Below, piece by piece: positions 8,003-16,843 of a stretch of 64,000 nucleotides of DNA. The stretch's first letter is position 1; each line of letters opens with the position of its first letter. This DNA comes from Cellvibrio sp. KY-YJ-3 (GTDB taxonomy: Bacteria; Pseudomonadota; Gammaproteobacteria; Pseudomonadales; Cellvibrionaceae), in NCBI RefSeq assembly GCF_008806955.1, contig NZ_CP031727.1, positions 868,001-932,000 of the forward strand, given 5' to 3'. The notes beneath the pieces were generated by a model. That model saw only the letters and a list, made by a program, of their open reading frames with translations, was not told the origin of the DNA and searched no databases. A program made the position numbers and the translations under genes.

Positions 8003-9265
8003 TTATTCATCTTGCAAAGCAGTAATGGGATTCACACTCGCCGCATTACGTGCTGGTAATAAGGCTGCCACCACGCCGGTAATCACCAGCACCGCAAGCG
8101 CCATGATTGCAATTTGAATATCAATAAACGGTGACGCAAAAATACCATCGCCCTGCCCCAAGCCAACCAGCAAAGCGCGAATACCTTCCAATAAAAATAC
8201 TCCCGCAACCAAACCGGTGTAACCGGCAAGTACGGTAATCACCAGCGATTCATGCACAATCATCAAGCTTATGTTCAAGGGCGTTGCCCCCATGGCTTTG
8301 CGCAACCCAATTTCGCGCGTGCGCTCTTTTACCACCACCAACATAATATTGCCGACACCAATCACACCGGCGATGATGGTGCCAATCGCTACCATCCAAC
8401 TAAAGCCGATTACTCCGGTTACCAAACCACGATTTTGCTGATAAACCTGCTCCATATTAAAACCGCCGATCACACCGGAATCATCCGGGTGAATGCGATT
8501 GCGTTGGTAGAGCAATTGTTTGACATCGCGCTCGGCATCAAAGGCGCTGTAACCTTGTGCCGGAGTAAAAAATAACATTTGAAATGCGTCGACTTGATTA
8601 AACGCGTAACGCAGCGTTTGATTGGGTAAAATTATTTTACTGTTAGCTTGCTGCGCACCATCACCGGGTTCGGTGGATTTATAAATTCCCACCACCACAA
8701 ATTGCACACCGTTTACTTTAATCGCCTCACCAATAGGGTTAGTGCCATCTTTAAATAAAACTTCCTGCACGCGGGTGCCTATTACCGCCACCTTGCGTTT
8801 CTCGCGTTCGTCCAGCGCGTTAATGTAACGACCTTCCGTCACTTTCAAAAATTCAAACGGCTCCCAACCGGGGTGGCTGCCATTAACCGAAAACGAACCG
8901 CTCTCTTTGCCATAAACCACATACTGCGCGGCACCCCAGGCGCCGAGATTATTCTTTCCATCCACCATTTCTACGCTGGCAATTTTTTGGCGAATGGCTT
9001 CTACATCGGCTTCGGTAAATTTCACACTGCGGCCTTTACCCAGGCCTTCAAAGGCGAGCTGGGTAGTATTGGATGGCCAAAAAATTACTACATTTTTTGC
9101 ATCGCCAAAAATGCCTTCAATTTTGCTGCCAAAGCCCGTGCCAAAACCGAGCAGAATAACCAACATAAAAATTCCCCAAAAAACACCAAAGGCCGTTAAG
9201 CCAGTGCGCAGTTTTTGTTTTTTGAGGCTGTTGATAATTTCTTGCCATTTATCCCAATCAAACAT
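8003..9265 (-). CDS. MacB/FtsX-type ABC transporter permease (type A copy 2)
   Basis: A 420-residue permease starting MFDWDKWQEI after a GGAG site. It has one N-terminal helix, a MacB periplasmic core domain (about residues 50-270) and three C-terminal helices around 'VVKERTREIGLRKAMGAT', ending 'AASVNPITALQDE'. It is clearly paralogous to the 4560-5825 gene (shared start, shared end, shared 'NQTLRYAFNQ'-type segment). It lies 14 bp downstream of the 9280-10530 permease, so this pair is a second permease set upstream of the ATPase. The substrate is unknown. Confidence 0.9.
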   Translation of the reverse strand: MFDWDKWQEIINSLKKQKLRTGLTAFGVFWGIFMLVILLGFGTGFGSKIEGIFGDAKNVVIFWPSNTTQLAFEGLGKGRSVKFTEADVEAIRQKIASVEMVDGKNNLGAWGAAQYVVYGKESGSFSVNGSHPGWEPFEFLKVTEGRYINALDEREKRKVAVIGTRVQEVLFKDGTNPIGEAIKVNGVQFVVVGIYKSTEPGDGAQQANSKIILPNQTLRYAFNQVDAFQMLFFTPAQGYSAFDAERDVKQLLYQRNRIHPDDSGVIGGFNMEQVYQQNRGLVTGVIGFSWMVAIGTIIAGVIGVGNIMLVVVKERTREIGLRKAMGATPLNISLMIVHESLVITVLAGYTGLVAGVFLLEGIRALLVGLGQGDGIFASPFIDIQIAIMALAVLVITGVVAALLPARNAASVNPITALQDE

Positions 9266-9279
9266 GTTTTGCTCCTTCC

Positions 9280-10530
9280 CTACTCGGCTTTCATTGCTTC
9301 AACCGGCATGATGCGCGCAGCGCGCAATGCGGGCATTAATCCGGCAAAAACCCCGGAGAGAATAAGCAATAACAGAGCGCTAATGGCGATACCCAAATCG
9401 ATTTCCGGTTGTTGAAAAAAAGGCAGTTCTACTTTTAACGCGGTTAATAGTGCCGAGACGCCCTCCAAAATTCCTACGCCCAATACCAAACCGCTGTAAC
9501 CCGCCACGCTGGTCACCAATACCGATTCAAACAACAGGCTCCCCACAATGGAACTGGGTTTAGCGCCCAGTGCTTTGCGAATACCAATTTCGCGGGTGCG
9601 CTCTTTCACTGTGATAATCATGATATTGCTTACCCCCACAATGCCCGCCAGCAAAGTGCCTATGCCCACCAACCAGATAAACATATTCAAGCCGGTAAAC
9701 ATGGCGTTGATGTCTTCCGCTTCGCGCGCTTTGTTGCTCACTTCAATTGCACGTACATCGTCGGGGGCAATTTTGTGGCGCTGTTTTAACAGCGCGAGAA
9801 TATCTTCTTCCAGTTTGATGCCATCGACACCGGGTTTGGGTCGCACAGTAATTAACGCTACTTCTTGACCACCGCCAAAGGATTTTTTAAATGCGGTCAC
9901 CGGCATATACAACCGTTCCGACATTCGCCCCTGATTGCCCTTGTCGTAAAACAAACCAATCACTTTGAAAGAAATGCCGTTAATTAGTATTTCTTTGCCC
10001 ATGGCTTCGGCGTGGGTGGTAAATAATCGTTCGCTCACGCGTGTACCTATTACCACCACTTTGCGGTTGTCATCTTGATCCAACGGATTCAAACGGCGGC
10101 CATCATCAAAGCGCACTTTTTCTTTGATATTAAAATATTGATCAGCCACACCCAGCACCCCAAAGCTGCCGGACTTATTGCCGTACATCACTGAAATATC
10201 AGAATTAATAAAAGAGCCGAGCGGATTTTCGCTGGAGAGATAACCCACACCGGGAATTTGTTGGCGAATTGCCGCCATATCACTGTCGGTCAACGCAATT
10301 TGACGGCCAACCGGTAGACCCAAATAAGGTACAGAGGTGGTACTGGGGAAAATCCAAATCGAATCGGAAACGTCGTTGCTCCAACCATCGGCAAATGCGT
10401 TTTGCATACCGCGCCCGGAGCCGAGCAACAGGATCAACATTAAAATGCCCCAAAACACCCCGAAGGCGGTAAGCGCAGTACGGAGTTTATTTTGGCGCAG
10501 GGTAAATAGAATTTCTTGCAAGCTGTCCAT
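9280..10530 (-). CDS. MacB/FtsX-type ABC transporter permease (type B copy 2)
   Basis: A 416-residue permease, first gene of the leftward transporter series, with AGGAAA before ATG 10530. The N-terminal helix, MacB core domain and three C-terminal helices are present, with 'TVKERTREIGIRKALGAK' and the end 'AARIMPVEAMKAE'. Its closest relative in the window is the 5836-7074 gene. The A/B pair order (B then A in transcription direction) is the same in both blocks, consistent with duplication of a permease pair around the ATPase. The 435-bp upstream gap carries several strong RNA hairpins that may control the operon. Confidence 0.9.
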   Translation of the reverse strand: MDSLQEILFTLRQNKLRTALTAFGVFWGILMLILLLGSGRGMQNAFADGWSNDVSDSIWIFPSTTSVPYLGLPVGRQIALTDSDMAAIRQQIPGVGYLSSENPLGSFINSDISVMYGNKSGSFGVLGVADQYFNIKEKVRFDDGRRLNPLDQDDNRKVVVIGTRVSERLFTTHAEAMGKEILINGISFKVIGLFYDKGNQGRMSERLYMPVTAFKKSFGGGQEVALITVRPKPGVDGIKLEEDILALLKQRHKIAPDDVRAIEVSNKAREAEDINAMFTGLNMFIWLVGIGTLLAGIVGVSNIMIITVKERTREIGIRKALGAKPSSIVGSLLFESVLVTSVAGYSGLVLGVGILEGVSALLTALKVELPFFQQPEIDLGIAISALLLLILSGVFAGLMPALRAARIMPVEAMKAE

Positions 10531-10718
10531 GGCGATTTCCTAATCGTGCGGTAGCAGTAGCTGGATAAGTGCTTTGACGCACCCATCTCCTTTTTGGATT
10601 CACTTCCCACTGTTTTTATTAATAAGGCGCCCAAATTAACACAGACTGGTGTACTTGGATATTTGTTCAACCCGCGTGCTTAGCACTTTCATCTATAAAA
10701 ATGCAGTTGCAAATTGAC

Positions 10719-10751
10719 AAAAAAGAGTCCCTGCAGCAGCACCTGCCGGGA
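10719..10751 (-). terminator. Intrinsic terminator or attenuator, minus strand
   Basis: Reading leftward: TCCCGGCAG, loop GTGCTG, CTGCAGGGA (nine positions, one G-A mismatch), followed by CTCTTTTTT. This is a good intrinsic terminator, about 190 bp upstream of the first permease gene and downstream of two other hairpins. leuA already has its own terminator at 10899-10943, so this one either ends a separate small RNA or attenuates the transporter operon. Confidence 0.75.
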
Positions 10752-10756
10752 ACCCA

Positions 10757-10844
10757 ATAACCAGCCGCGCCCCGGGGTGCTGCACGCGGCTGGTTATCAA
10801 GTGCGGAGAGAAAACCAAATTCAGGTTGGGGGATAGAATTTGGT
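10757..10844. other. Two strong adjacent hairpins; candidate structured RNA or leader
   Basis: Two inverted repeats lie in the 435-bp gap at 10531-10965. The first is ATAACCAGCCGCG (10757-10769) with CGCGGCTGGTTAT (10785-10797), 13 bp perfect, 15-base loop. The second is ACCAAATTC (10814-10822) with GAATTTGGT (10836-10844), 9 bp perfect. In the loop of the first, GGTGCTGC (10776-10783) can alternatively pair with GCAGCACC (10735-10742), inside the terminator stem on the left. Mutually exclusive pairing is typical of attenuators. No coding frame with a ribosome-binding site was seen here. No known RNA family is recognised. Confidence 0.55.
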
Positions 10845-10898
10845 GACCTCGATAGTTGGATGGTGATTAAACTGATTTGGATTCAAAAAGAGTGAATA

Positions 10899-10943
10899 AA
10901 AAAGCGCAGCCCCTTTGAGTTATCTTAGGAAGCTGCGCTTTTT
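10899..10943. terminator. Terminator downstream of leuA (usable in both directions)
   Basis: AAAAAGCGCAGC / GCTGCGCTTTTT, a 12-bp perfect stem with a 21-base loop and U-runs on both strands, starting 23 bp after the leuA stop codon. Confidence 0.85.
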
Positions 10944-10965
10944 AGATTGGATAAAACGGTATTAC

Positions 10966-12633
10966 TTAGCTAATTGCCCCACTGCGATTCACACCATTAA
11001 TCAACGCTTTTATAGCCGAGGTAATAATGTTGCGATCTTGCCCTACACCGTAAACCGGTTTGCCATTTTTCACTTTGATTTCCACGTAAGTCACCGCGGC
11101 CACATCAGAACCTTCACCGACGGAATGTTCGGAATAATCAATCACGCTCACTTCCGCATCGATAAATTGACTGATTGCGTGGGCGGCGGCATCGATGGGG
11201 CCATTACCGCTGCCGCTGATTTGCACGGTTTTGTCCTGATGTTGGGCGTGGATGACTATATCAACCTGATGCGTATCATCCTGCTCACTAAACTTACTCG
11301 ATTGATAAGTGATAGGCGAATTTACCGCAAAATATTCGTCGTTAAAAATCCGTGCGATGTCAGTCGCTTTAACTTCTTTACCGGTACTGTCGCTAACTTT
11401 TTGTACCACACCACTGAATTCAATTTGCAAACGACGCGGCAATTGCAAACCGGCTTCCTGTTGCAACAGGAAACTCACACCGCCTTTACCGGACTGCGCG
11501 TTTACCCGCACGACGGCATCGTAACTGCGATTTAAATCTGCTGGGTCGATAGGCAAATAAGGTACCTCCCACAGTGCGTCTTTTTTCTGCACTGCAAAAC
11601 CTTTTTTGATTGCATCCTGATGTGAACCAGAAAAAGCGGTAAATACCAATTCGCCGGCATAGGGGTGACGCGGATGCACCGGCAATTGCGTGCACTCTTC
11701 ATGCAATTTACGCACGCGATCTATGTCAGAAAAATCTAACCCTGGGCTAACGCCCTGCGAATACAAATTCATCGCCAAGGTCACCAAACACACATTACCG
11801 GTGCGCTCGCCGTTGCCAAACAAACAACCTTCAACACGATCTGCACCCGCCATCACTGCCAATTCTGCCGCAGCCACTGCGGTGCCACGATCATTGTGCG
11901 GATGCACGCTGATAACAATAGAATCGCGGCGATTGATATTACGGTGAATCCACTCGATTTGATCGGCATAGGTATTCGGTGTGTTCATCTCCACCGTTGC
12001 GGGCAAATTCAAAATCAATTTCTTTTGCGGGGATGGATTCCAAATTTCTACCACCGCATCGCACACGTCTTTTACCAATTCGATTTCAGTCGATGAAAAC
12101 ACTTCCGGTGAGTATTGAAAAGTCCAATCCACTTCCGGTGCTGTTGCGGTTAATTCTTTGCACCATTTAGTGCCTTGAATCGCGATATTTTTTACACCTG
12201 TTTCATCGGTGTTGTACACAATTTTGCGGAACGCTGGTGCGAGTGGATTGTACATATGCAAAATCGCACGCTTGGCGCCGCGCAAACTTTCCACGGTTTT
12301 TTCGATCAAGTCGTAACGCGCTTGCACCAATACTTCGATGGTAACGTCATCGGGAATTAAATTTTCTTCGATCAATTGGCGAGTGAAGTTGTAATCAATT
12401 TCGCTGGCCGAAGGAAAACCGATTTCGATTTCTTTAAAACCAATCGCGACCAATTCTTTGAACATACGCATTTTGGTGGCAACGGACATAGGGTCGATCA
12501 GTGCTTGATTGCCATCGCGCAGGTCAGTGCTCATCCAAATGGGCGGTTTTTCAATGTGATTATTCGGCCATTGGCGGTCGGGCAAGGAAACACCGACAAA
12601 ACGCTGGTATTTGCTGGATGGATTGGCAAGCAT
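10966..12633 (-). CDS. leuA: 2-isopropylmalate synthase, long form
   Basis: 555 residues from ATG 12633 ([12 protein letters not shown]). An in-frame upstream extension of 75 codons is rejected because it is compositionally odd and homologues start here. The enzyme condenses acetyl-CoA with 2-oxoisovalerate, the first committed step of leucine synthesis. Motifs of the HMG-CoA-lyase-like TIM barrel are visible: '[11 protein letters not shown]' near residue 50, '[17 protein letters not shown]' (metal-binding His pair), 'GNGERTGN' and 'GEGSDVAAV' in the C-terminal LeuA regulatory (leucine-binding) domain. The length fits the long LeuA class (about 550-600 residues) rather than the E. coli form. 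It is divergent from an Lrp-type regulator, a plausible controller. Confidence 0.95.
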   Translation of the reverse strand: MLANPSSKYQRFVGVSLPDRQWPNNHIEKPPIWMSTDLRDGNQALIDPMSVATKMRMFKELVAIGFKEIEIGFPSASEIDYNFTRQLIEENLIPDDVTIEVLVQARYDLIEKTVESLRGAKRAILHMYNPLAPAFRKIVYNTDETGVKNIAIQGTKWCKELTATAPEVDWTFQYSPEVFSSTEIELVKDVCDAVVEIWNPSPQKKLILNLPATVEMNTPNTYADQIEWIHRNINRRDSIVISVHPHNDRGTAVAAAELAVMAGADRVEGCLFGNGERTGNVCLVTLAMNLYSQGVSPGLDFSDIDRVRKLHEECTQLPVHPRHPYAGELVFTAFSGSHQDAIKKGFAVQKKDALWEVPYLPIDPADLNRSYDAVVRVNAQSGKGGVSFLLQQEAGLQLPRRLQIEFSGVVQKVSDSTGKEVKATDIARIFNDEYFAVNSPITYQSSKFSEQDDTHQVDIVIHAQHQDKTVQISGSGNGPIDAAAHAISQFIDAEVSVIDYSEHSVGEGSDVAAVTYVEIKVKNGKPVYGVGQDRNIITSAIKALINGVNRSGAIS

Positions 12634-12855
12634 GGTTGACTCCGTGATGTCGCAAAAAGGTATATCGTAAAAAATAGAGGTTGATGGAAAGCCCGGTCCG
12701 GTCACAACAGCTGGGGATAACAGCGCTGGATTCCTGAAAGTGCGGTCACACAGGTAGGAACCCCATTCCGGCGCGGGTAGCGCGCGGCTTTTATCAACAT
12801 GTACCCAGTATAGGCAGATGAGCTTGGCAGATGATTGCGAAGCTTGTGTTAATAT

Positions 12856-12899
12856 CAATAATTGAACAATATTATTGCTATAAAATTCAATTTATTGAA
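12856..12899 (+). promoter_or_regulatory. Putative Lrp-type operator and -10 region
   Basis: CAATAAT (12856-12862), 8 bp, ATTATTG (12871-12877) is a perfect 7-bp inverted repeat. Right after it come TATAAA (12879-12884) and a second repeat TTCAAT-TT-ATTGAA (12886-12899). They lie 32-75 bp before the regulator's ATG, in the gap shared with leuA. AT-rich dyads are usual for Lrp/AsnC binding. Autoregulation is inferred. Confidence 0.5.
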
Positions 12900-12930
12900 A
12901 TTTAATTTCCATCATATGGAGTTTATCGCT

Positions 12931-13395
12931 ATGGAACTCGACCGTTACGACCGTTTGATACTGGAAGCCTTACAGCGCGATGGCCGCATCTCCAACCAGG
13001 AATTGGCCGACAGTATCAGCCTGTCGCCCTCCCCTTGCCTGCGCCGCGTGCGCGCACTTGAGGAAGCGGGGCTGATCGATGGTTATGTCGCGCTACTCAA
13101 TGCACGCAAACTCGGGCTGACATTGGTGTCATTCATCCAGATCAGCATGGATAAACACACCCCGGACAGGTTTGATTCCTTTGAAAAAACGGTAGAAGCC
13201 TACCCCGAAGTGTTGGAATGCCACTTGATCACCGGGCAGTCGGCGGATTACCTGTTAAAGGTCATAGTGAAGGATATGGATGCTTATCAACAATTCCTGC
13301 TGCAAAAACTCACCCGCATCGAAGGGGTGAGCGGGGTGCATTCGTCGTTTGTGCTGAAATCGCCCATTGATAAAACGGCGTTGCCAGTGGGATGA
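12931..13395 (+). CDS. Lrp/AsnC family transcriptional regulator
   Basis: 154 residues from ATG 12931 (MELDRYDRLILEALQRDGR), chosen because GGAG lies 9 bp upstream and because Lrp-family proteins begin this way; ATG 12862 would add 23 AT-coded residues. The N-terminal winged helix-turn-helix is 'ISNQELADSISLSPSPCLRRVRALEEAGLI', the typical AsnC_HTH. The C-terminal RAM domain (about residues 70-145, 'VLECHLITGQSADYLLKVIVKDMDAY') binds amino-acid effectors and mediates octamer formation. It is divergent from leuA across 297 bp and may respond to a branched-chain or other amino acid. The target set is inferred only from position. Confidence 0.9.
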   Translation: MELDRYDRLILEALQRDGRISNQELADSISLSPSPCLRRVRALEEAGLIDGYVALLNARKLGLTLVSFIQISMDKHTPDRFDSFEKTVEAYPEVLECHLITGQSADYLLKVIVKDMDAYQQFLLQKLTRIEGVSGVHSSFVLKSPIDKTALPVG

Positions 13396-13453
13396 ACACT
13401 TGAGGTTTTGATGTGTTTGAAAAAAGCATCCATCCACACTTATAAAACGGCAA

Positions 13454-15082
13454 TTACTCCAAACGCATAAAATCAAAATCTACACTGCCGCCGGTTTGCT
13501 CTGTGGCAAAGTTAAACAGGGCAAACCTATAGCCCATAAAATGATCCAGTGAATATTTCATCTGCAGGGTGTTGCCGATAGGTTTCCACTCAATGCCGTC
13601 AAGGCTGTAAGCGAAAGTTGCCGTGTCTTTCAAGTCGCGGAAATCCGTATAGGTTTTTAAATGAATTTTTGATTCAGTGAGAGGAACTCGTTCGATCACA
13701 CTCCACTGATCTTTTTCACCGCTCGCCATCACAATGAATAAACCTTCTTTGGTTTTTTCAACGCCTACAAATCCATAGGCAGATTGCAAAGCACCAATAC
13801 CAGCGTAATCGCCTGATTTCATGTTGCTGGCATCAATGAATGTATGCGCAGTTGAAACAGGGCCAAACGTGCGTTGGGTTAGGGTATTTTGCGTTTCAAC
13901 AAAACTTTTATCCAAACGCAAATTGGTTAAACGTAAAAATCCTTTGCGATCGGTAAGCGACCAGCCTTCGGCAACTGGATTGTGATTCCATTGCCACGCC
14001 ATTTTGAGCGGCTGATTGGCAGCATAATAAAATTCATCCGATTCAATAATATTATTGAATCCTTGATGTGTAACTTGAATCGGTAACTCATCAGGCACCT
14101 TGCCGTTTACGCCATAAATCGGCCAACCGTCTTTCCAATGCACAGGTACCAAATAAGGAATACGCCCTACTGCACCACGGTCACGAAATAAAAATGCATA
14201 CCATTTGCCATCGGGTGTATCAATTAATCCACCTTGGGCGATGCCCTTGTCCGTTAATGCGACCCTGCCTTCATAGCTCCCCATCAAGGTATCCGAGCGA
14301 TAAATTAATTGGGTACGCATTTTATTCGCGGGCCAGGAAATTAAATTGAGATAATATTTTCCATTTACTTTTAACATCTGCGCACCTTCGGAAGGAACCC
14401 AGAATTTATCGCCTGCAACACGTGACGCTTTTGGGATTAATACACGATTAACGCCGTCTTTTTTTATTGCCGTAGCATCAGCGGTTAACTCGACGATAAA
14501 AATATCGTCATTGCCATAAATCATAAATACACGGCCATCATCAAAAAATAATGATGAATCATGAAACAAGGCATCGATTTCAGATCGCTGCCAATCGCCG
14601 GTTTCAATATTGTCCGTTGAAAAAATATAGGTTTTTTTGGTGGTATTGGAAAAACTACTGACGTAATAACGCCCATTGTGATAACGCAAGCTACTCGCCC
14701 AAGTGCCTTCACCATAGGCTTCTTTGCCATTATTCAAACTGGATTTTTCATCGCTTGATAAAATTGGATAGGCATAACGCACCATTTCCCAATTTACCAA
14801 ATCCTTTGATTTCATAATCGGCAAACCGGGATTCATATGCATGGTGGTGCTACTCATATAATAAGTGTCGCCCACGCGCATCACAGCTGGGTCAGGCACA
14901 TCTGCCCAGATCACAGGATTATGAGCAAACGGTTTTTTGATCTCCGCCGTTTGGCAGCCCATCAACACACTCAACACCAATAGCAAACCCGTGAGTATAA
15001 AAACGGCAGGCAAAACCTTCCGCTTGGGCAGTGAGCTGTGAAACTCCATAGAGTCGTTTTGGAAATGAGTGAGTTCTTGCAC
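13454..15082 (-). CDS. Glycoside hydrolase family 43 lipoprotein (arabinofuranosidase/xylosidase type)
   Basis: 542 residues from GTG 15082, which has AAGGA 8 bp upstream; ATG 15049 has none. A transmembrane-like segment ends in the lipobox 'LSVLMGC' (Cys43), so the enzyme is membrane-tethered. The five-bladed propeller begins 'NPVIWADVPDPAVMRVGDTYYM' with the catalytic-base Asp region, then 'FHDSSLFFDDG' (likely pKa-modulating Asp) and 'VPSEGAQMLKVNGKYYL' (likely general acid Glu). A C-terminal beta-sandwich (about residues 350-540, 'AGIGALQSAYGFVGVEK') matches the accessory domain found in many GH43 enzymes. The expected activity is on arabinoxylan or arabinan oligosaccharides; exact specificity cannot be read. 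Confidence 0.9.
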   Translation of the reverse strand: MQELTHFQNDSMEFHSSLPKRKVLPAVFILTGLLLVLSVLMGCQTAEIKKPFAHNPVIWADVPDPAVMRVGDTYYMSSTTMHMNPGLPIMKSKDLVNWEMVRYAYPILSSDEKSSLNNGKEAYGEGTWASSLRYHNGRYYVSSFSNTTKKTYIFSTDNIETGDWQRSEIDALFHDSSLFFDDGRVFMIYGNDDIFIVELTADATAIKKDGVNRVLIPKASRVAGDKFWVPSEGAQMLKVNGKYYLNLISWPANKMRTQLIYRSDTLMGSYEGRVALTDKGIAQGGLIDTPDGKWYAFLFRDRGAVGRIPYLVPVHWKDGWPIYGVNGKVPDELPIQVTHQGFNNIIESDEFYYAANQPLKMAWQWNHNPVAEGWSLTDRKGFLRLTNLRLDKSFVETQNTLTQRTFGPVSTAHTFIDASNMKSGDYAGIGALQSAYGFVGVEKTKEGLFIVMASGEKDQWSVIERVPLTESKIHLKTYTDFRDLKDTATFAYSLDGIEWKPIGNTLQMKYSLDHFMGYRFALFNFATEQTGGSVDFDFMRLE

Positions 15083-15399
15083 CTTGCTGATCCTTTCTTT
15101 TGTTTGGTTTATGTGACGAATCGGTGGCCTATCCTCAGTGATTTCCTGCTACTAAGCAATTCATCACAAGGTCTTTACTCATTCTTTACTTTTCGCTTAA
15201 AACTTGTTCAAAATGCACATATAAACCATCATAAGTGCAAATCGCACATTGTTTAATGATAGGGGTTCACCATGTCAGCACTTGCACAAAAAATCCCAAA
15301 AGAAATGACCGCGTGGCTGTGTGAAGTTAGCGCTAAGGAAGTAGCTTTTAAACAACGGGATAAGTTCTATCCCGTTGTAAAATTTATGATTTTAAAGTT
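15083..15399. other. Intergenic gap between GH43 and CAP-domain genes
   Basis: 317 bp. It holds the GH43 upstream region and a terminator hairpin at 15353-15377. A 43-codon plus-strand frame (15272-15403) was considered and not called. Nothing else was seen. Confidence 0.6.
15353..15377 (-). terminator. Hairpin terminator of the CAP-domain gene
   Basis: CAACGGGATA / TATCCCGTTG, 10 bp perfect with a 5-base loop, followed leftward by a short U-stretch (TTTAAAAG). It starts 23 bp past the stop codon. Confidence 0.7.
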
Positions 15400-16728
15400 T
15401 TAGGGAATAACAACACGAAGATTATTTCCCGACTTAATCACATCCAGTTTTTGATTTTGATTGGCTACCTGCACCGAATAATAAACTGGTGCTCCTAATG
15501 CATCGCCGGTGATACTCAATTCATAATTGCCATTGGTAAGTGGGATTGAATAGGCGCCGGAATTAAATACGGGATAGGATTTTCCATTGGTGGTAATCGT
15601 TATACCACTTAACCCTTCACCCACATCATAAAATTCGTTGTTATTTTTATCGTCGTAAATAACACCCGTTAAAAAATAGCTTGAACCGGAACGCGCAAAG
15701 TTTTGCGTGAGCATGGACGATAAATAATTGCGCCCATCCTGCATAAAATAACCTTGCAGCTGACCGACACCCAACTCGCGGAAATTGGCGTTAAGGATAT
15801 TCACGCGATGCCCCGGTGATTTAAATAATCCTTCGTGTTGTGAAATCGCGTAGCTGGTTAAATTGATTGTACTTCCCGTCGTTCCGCCCCAGGCAATATT
15901 TTCCCCACTCGTCCAACTGCCGGTAAATGTATAACCTGCTGCCTGCATCCGTTCATGGGGTGTTGAATTATTCTCACCTGTATGGGAAAAAATATCGGAA
16001 TCCAACATCCATTGTGAATGCTCGCGTGAAGATTCAATCAGCAACAAATTATGGGCAAGCGGTGGTTTGGGTGAGTTGGTAATTTGAGTGCCGGTGATGC
16101 CATCGTTTAAACCGATTCCCAGGCGGGTCGCTTCCAAATCAGGATTAGCGCGAGCGCGATTTATTAACTCAACCACTAACACCTCCTGCGCAGTTGGCTG
16201 TTTGGTTAAATCAATGACAGCCGGTGTTGCACTGACTTCACTGCTGGCAATACTTTCCTGATTTCCGTTGAGTGCGGTCACCACAAAATAATAGGTTTCG
16301 TCGTTGCGCAGGTTGGTAATAATACGCGGCGACGTTGCATCATCTACCCGGGTTCCATCAGCAAAGCTGGCAATATTGTTAATCAGAATATTGGCTTCGG
16401 ATGCGTAGTAAATTCGATAGCCAGTTGCACCGGCAACGGCGTTCCAGGTTAGCGTGACCGACGCGGTGCCAGGGATGGCAGAAGTATTTTGTGGCGCAGC
16501 GAGTGAACTATTTGAGAAATTAGCGTTGCTACTCAGCGTGGAAGAAATGCTACTTGCGCTAGTGCTGGATACAGGGTTAGCGGAAGATGGGCTCGCGGGC
16601 GCCGATGGATTTGAGTTTCCGGATGAACCCCCACCTCCGCCACCACAGGACACTAAACCACCACCGCACACTAAAAGGCAGAGTGCAAAAATGGAAAGGG
16701 ATCTTCTAAAAAATAATGTAGTGTTCAT
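15400..16728 (-). CDS. CAP/SCP-like domain lipoprotein with fibronectin type III module
   Basis: 442 residues. The lipobox 'GLVSC' is followed by six glycines and a Ser/Pro/Asn/Ala-rich linker (about residues 29-80), a start shared with the GH9 gene in this window. A fibronectin III domain follows (about 80-170, 'VTLTWNAVAGATGYRIYYA', 'YYFVVTALNG'). The CAP/SCP domain spans about 180-345: 'LVVELINRARANP', 'HSQWMLDSDIFSHTG', 'GENIAWGG' and 'SPGHRVNILNANFRELGVG'. It carries the conserved His/Glu pairs of bacterial CAP proteins. The C-terminal 'GVIYDDKNNNEFYDVGEGLSGITI' segment looks like an SdrD-B-like calcium-binding beta domain. It sits on the outer surface or periplasmic side; biochemical role unknown. 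Confidence 0.9.
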   Translation of the reverse strand: MNTTLFFRRSLSIFALCLLVCGGGLVSCGGGGGGSSGNSNPSAPASPSSANPVSSTSASSISSTLSSNANFSNSSLAAPQNTSAIPGTASVTLTWNAVAGATGYRIYYASEANILINNIASFADGTRVDDATSPRIITNLRNDETYYFVVTALNGNQESIASSEVSATPAVIDLTKQPTAQEVLVVELINRARANPDLEATRLGIGLNDGITGTQITNSPKPPLAHNLLLIESSREHSQWMLDSDIFSHTGENNSTPHERMQAAGYTFTGSWTSGENIAWGGTTGSTINLTSYAISQHEGLFKSPGHRVNILNANFRELGVGQLQGYFMQDGRNYLSSMLTQNFARSGSSYFLTGVIYDDKNNNEFYDVGEGLSGITITTNGKSYPVFNSGAYSIPLTNGNYELSITGDALGAPVYYSVQVANQNQKLDVIKSGNNLRVVIP

Positions 16729-16735
16729 AACGATT

Positions 16736-16781
16736 TAACCAATCTTGCCAATAACAGTTTTGATACTAGCAAGATTGGTTA
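16736..16781 (-). promoter_or_regulatory. Perfect 13-bp inverted repeat at the CAP-gene start
   Basis: TAACCAATCTTGC (16736-16748) and GCAAGATTGGTTA (16769-16781), 20-base spacer. It ends 8 bp before the ATG at 16728, where a ribosome-binding site would lie; no other Shine-Dalgarno is evident. It could be a translational hairpin or an operator. Confidence 0.6.
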
Positions 16782-16843
16782 GCACCAACCGAGACTCCAA
16801 CCACAAGTCAAGGTTTGCACCGATGGTACATAACAACCTTTGG

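Noticed and set aside
10714-10719. TTGACA on the plus strand as a promoter for a plus-strand small RNA
   Set aside because: No -10 element lies at the correct distance, and the downstream bases are the terminator stem of the minus strand.
12634-12800. Leucine leader peptide/attenuator for leuA
   Set aside because: No short frame with a run of leucine codons and no terminator hairpin was found upstream of leuA.
12634-12858. 75-codon in-frame N-terminal extension of leuA
   Set aside because: It is compositionally unlike the enzyme, reaches into the divergent regulator's operator region and is absent from the family pattern. ATG 12633 fits better.
15272-15403. 43-codon plus-strand frame (begins MSALAQKIPKEMTAW) with an AGGGG site
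   Set aside because: Its 3' end is made of the terminator hairpin at 15353-15377 and overlaps the convergent CAP gene's stop codon. No motif was seen; likely chance.
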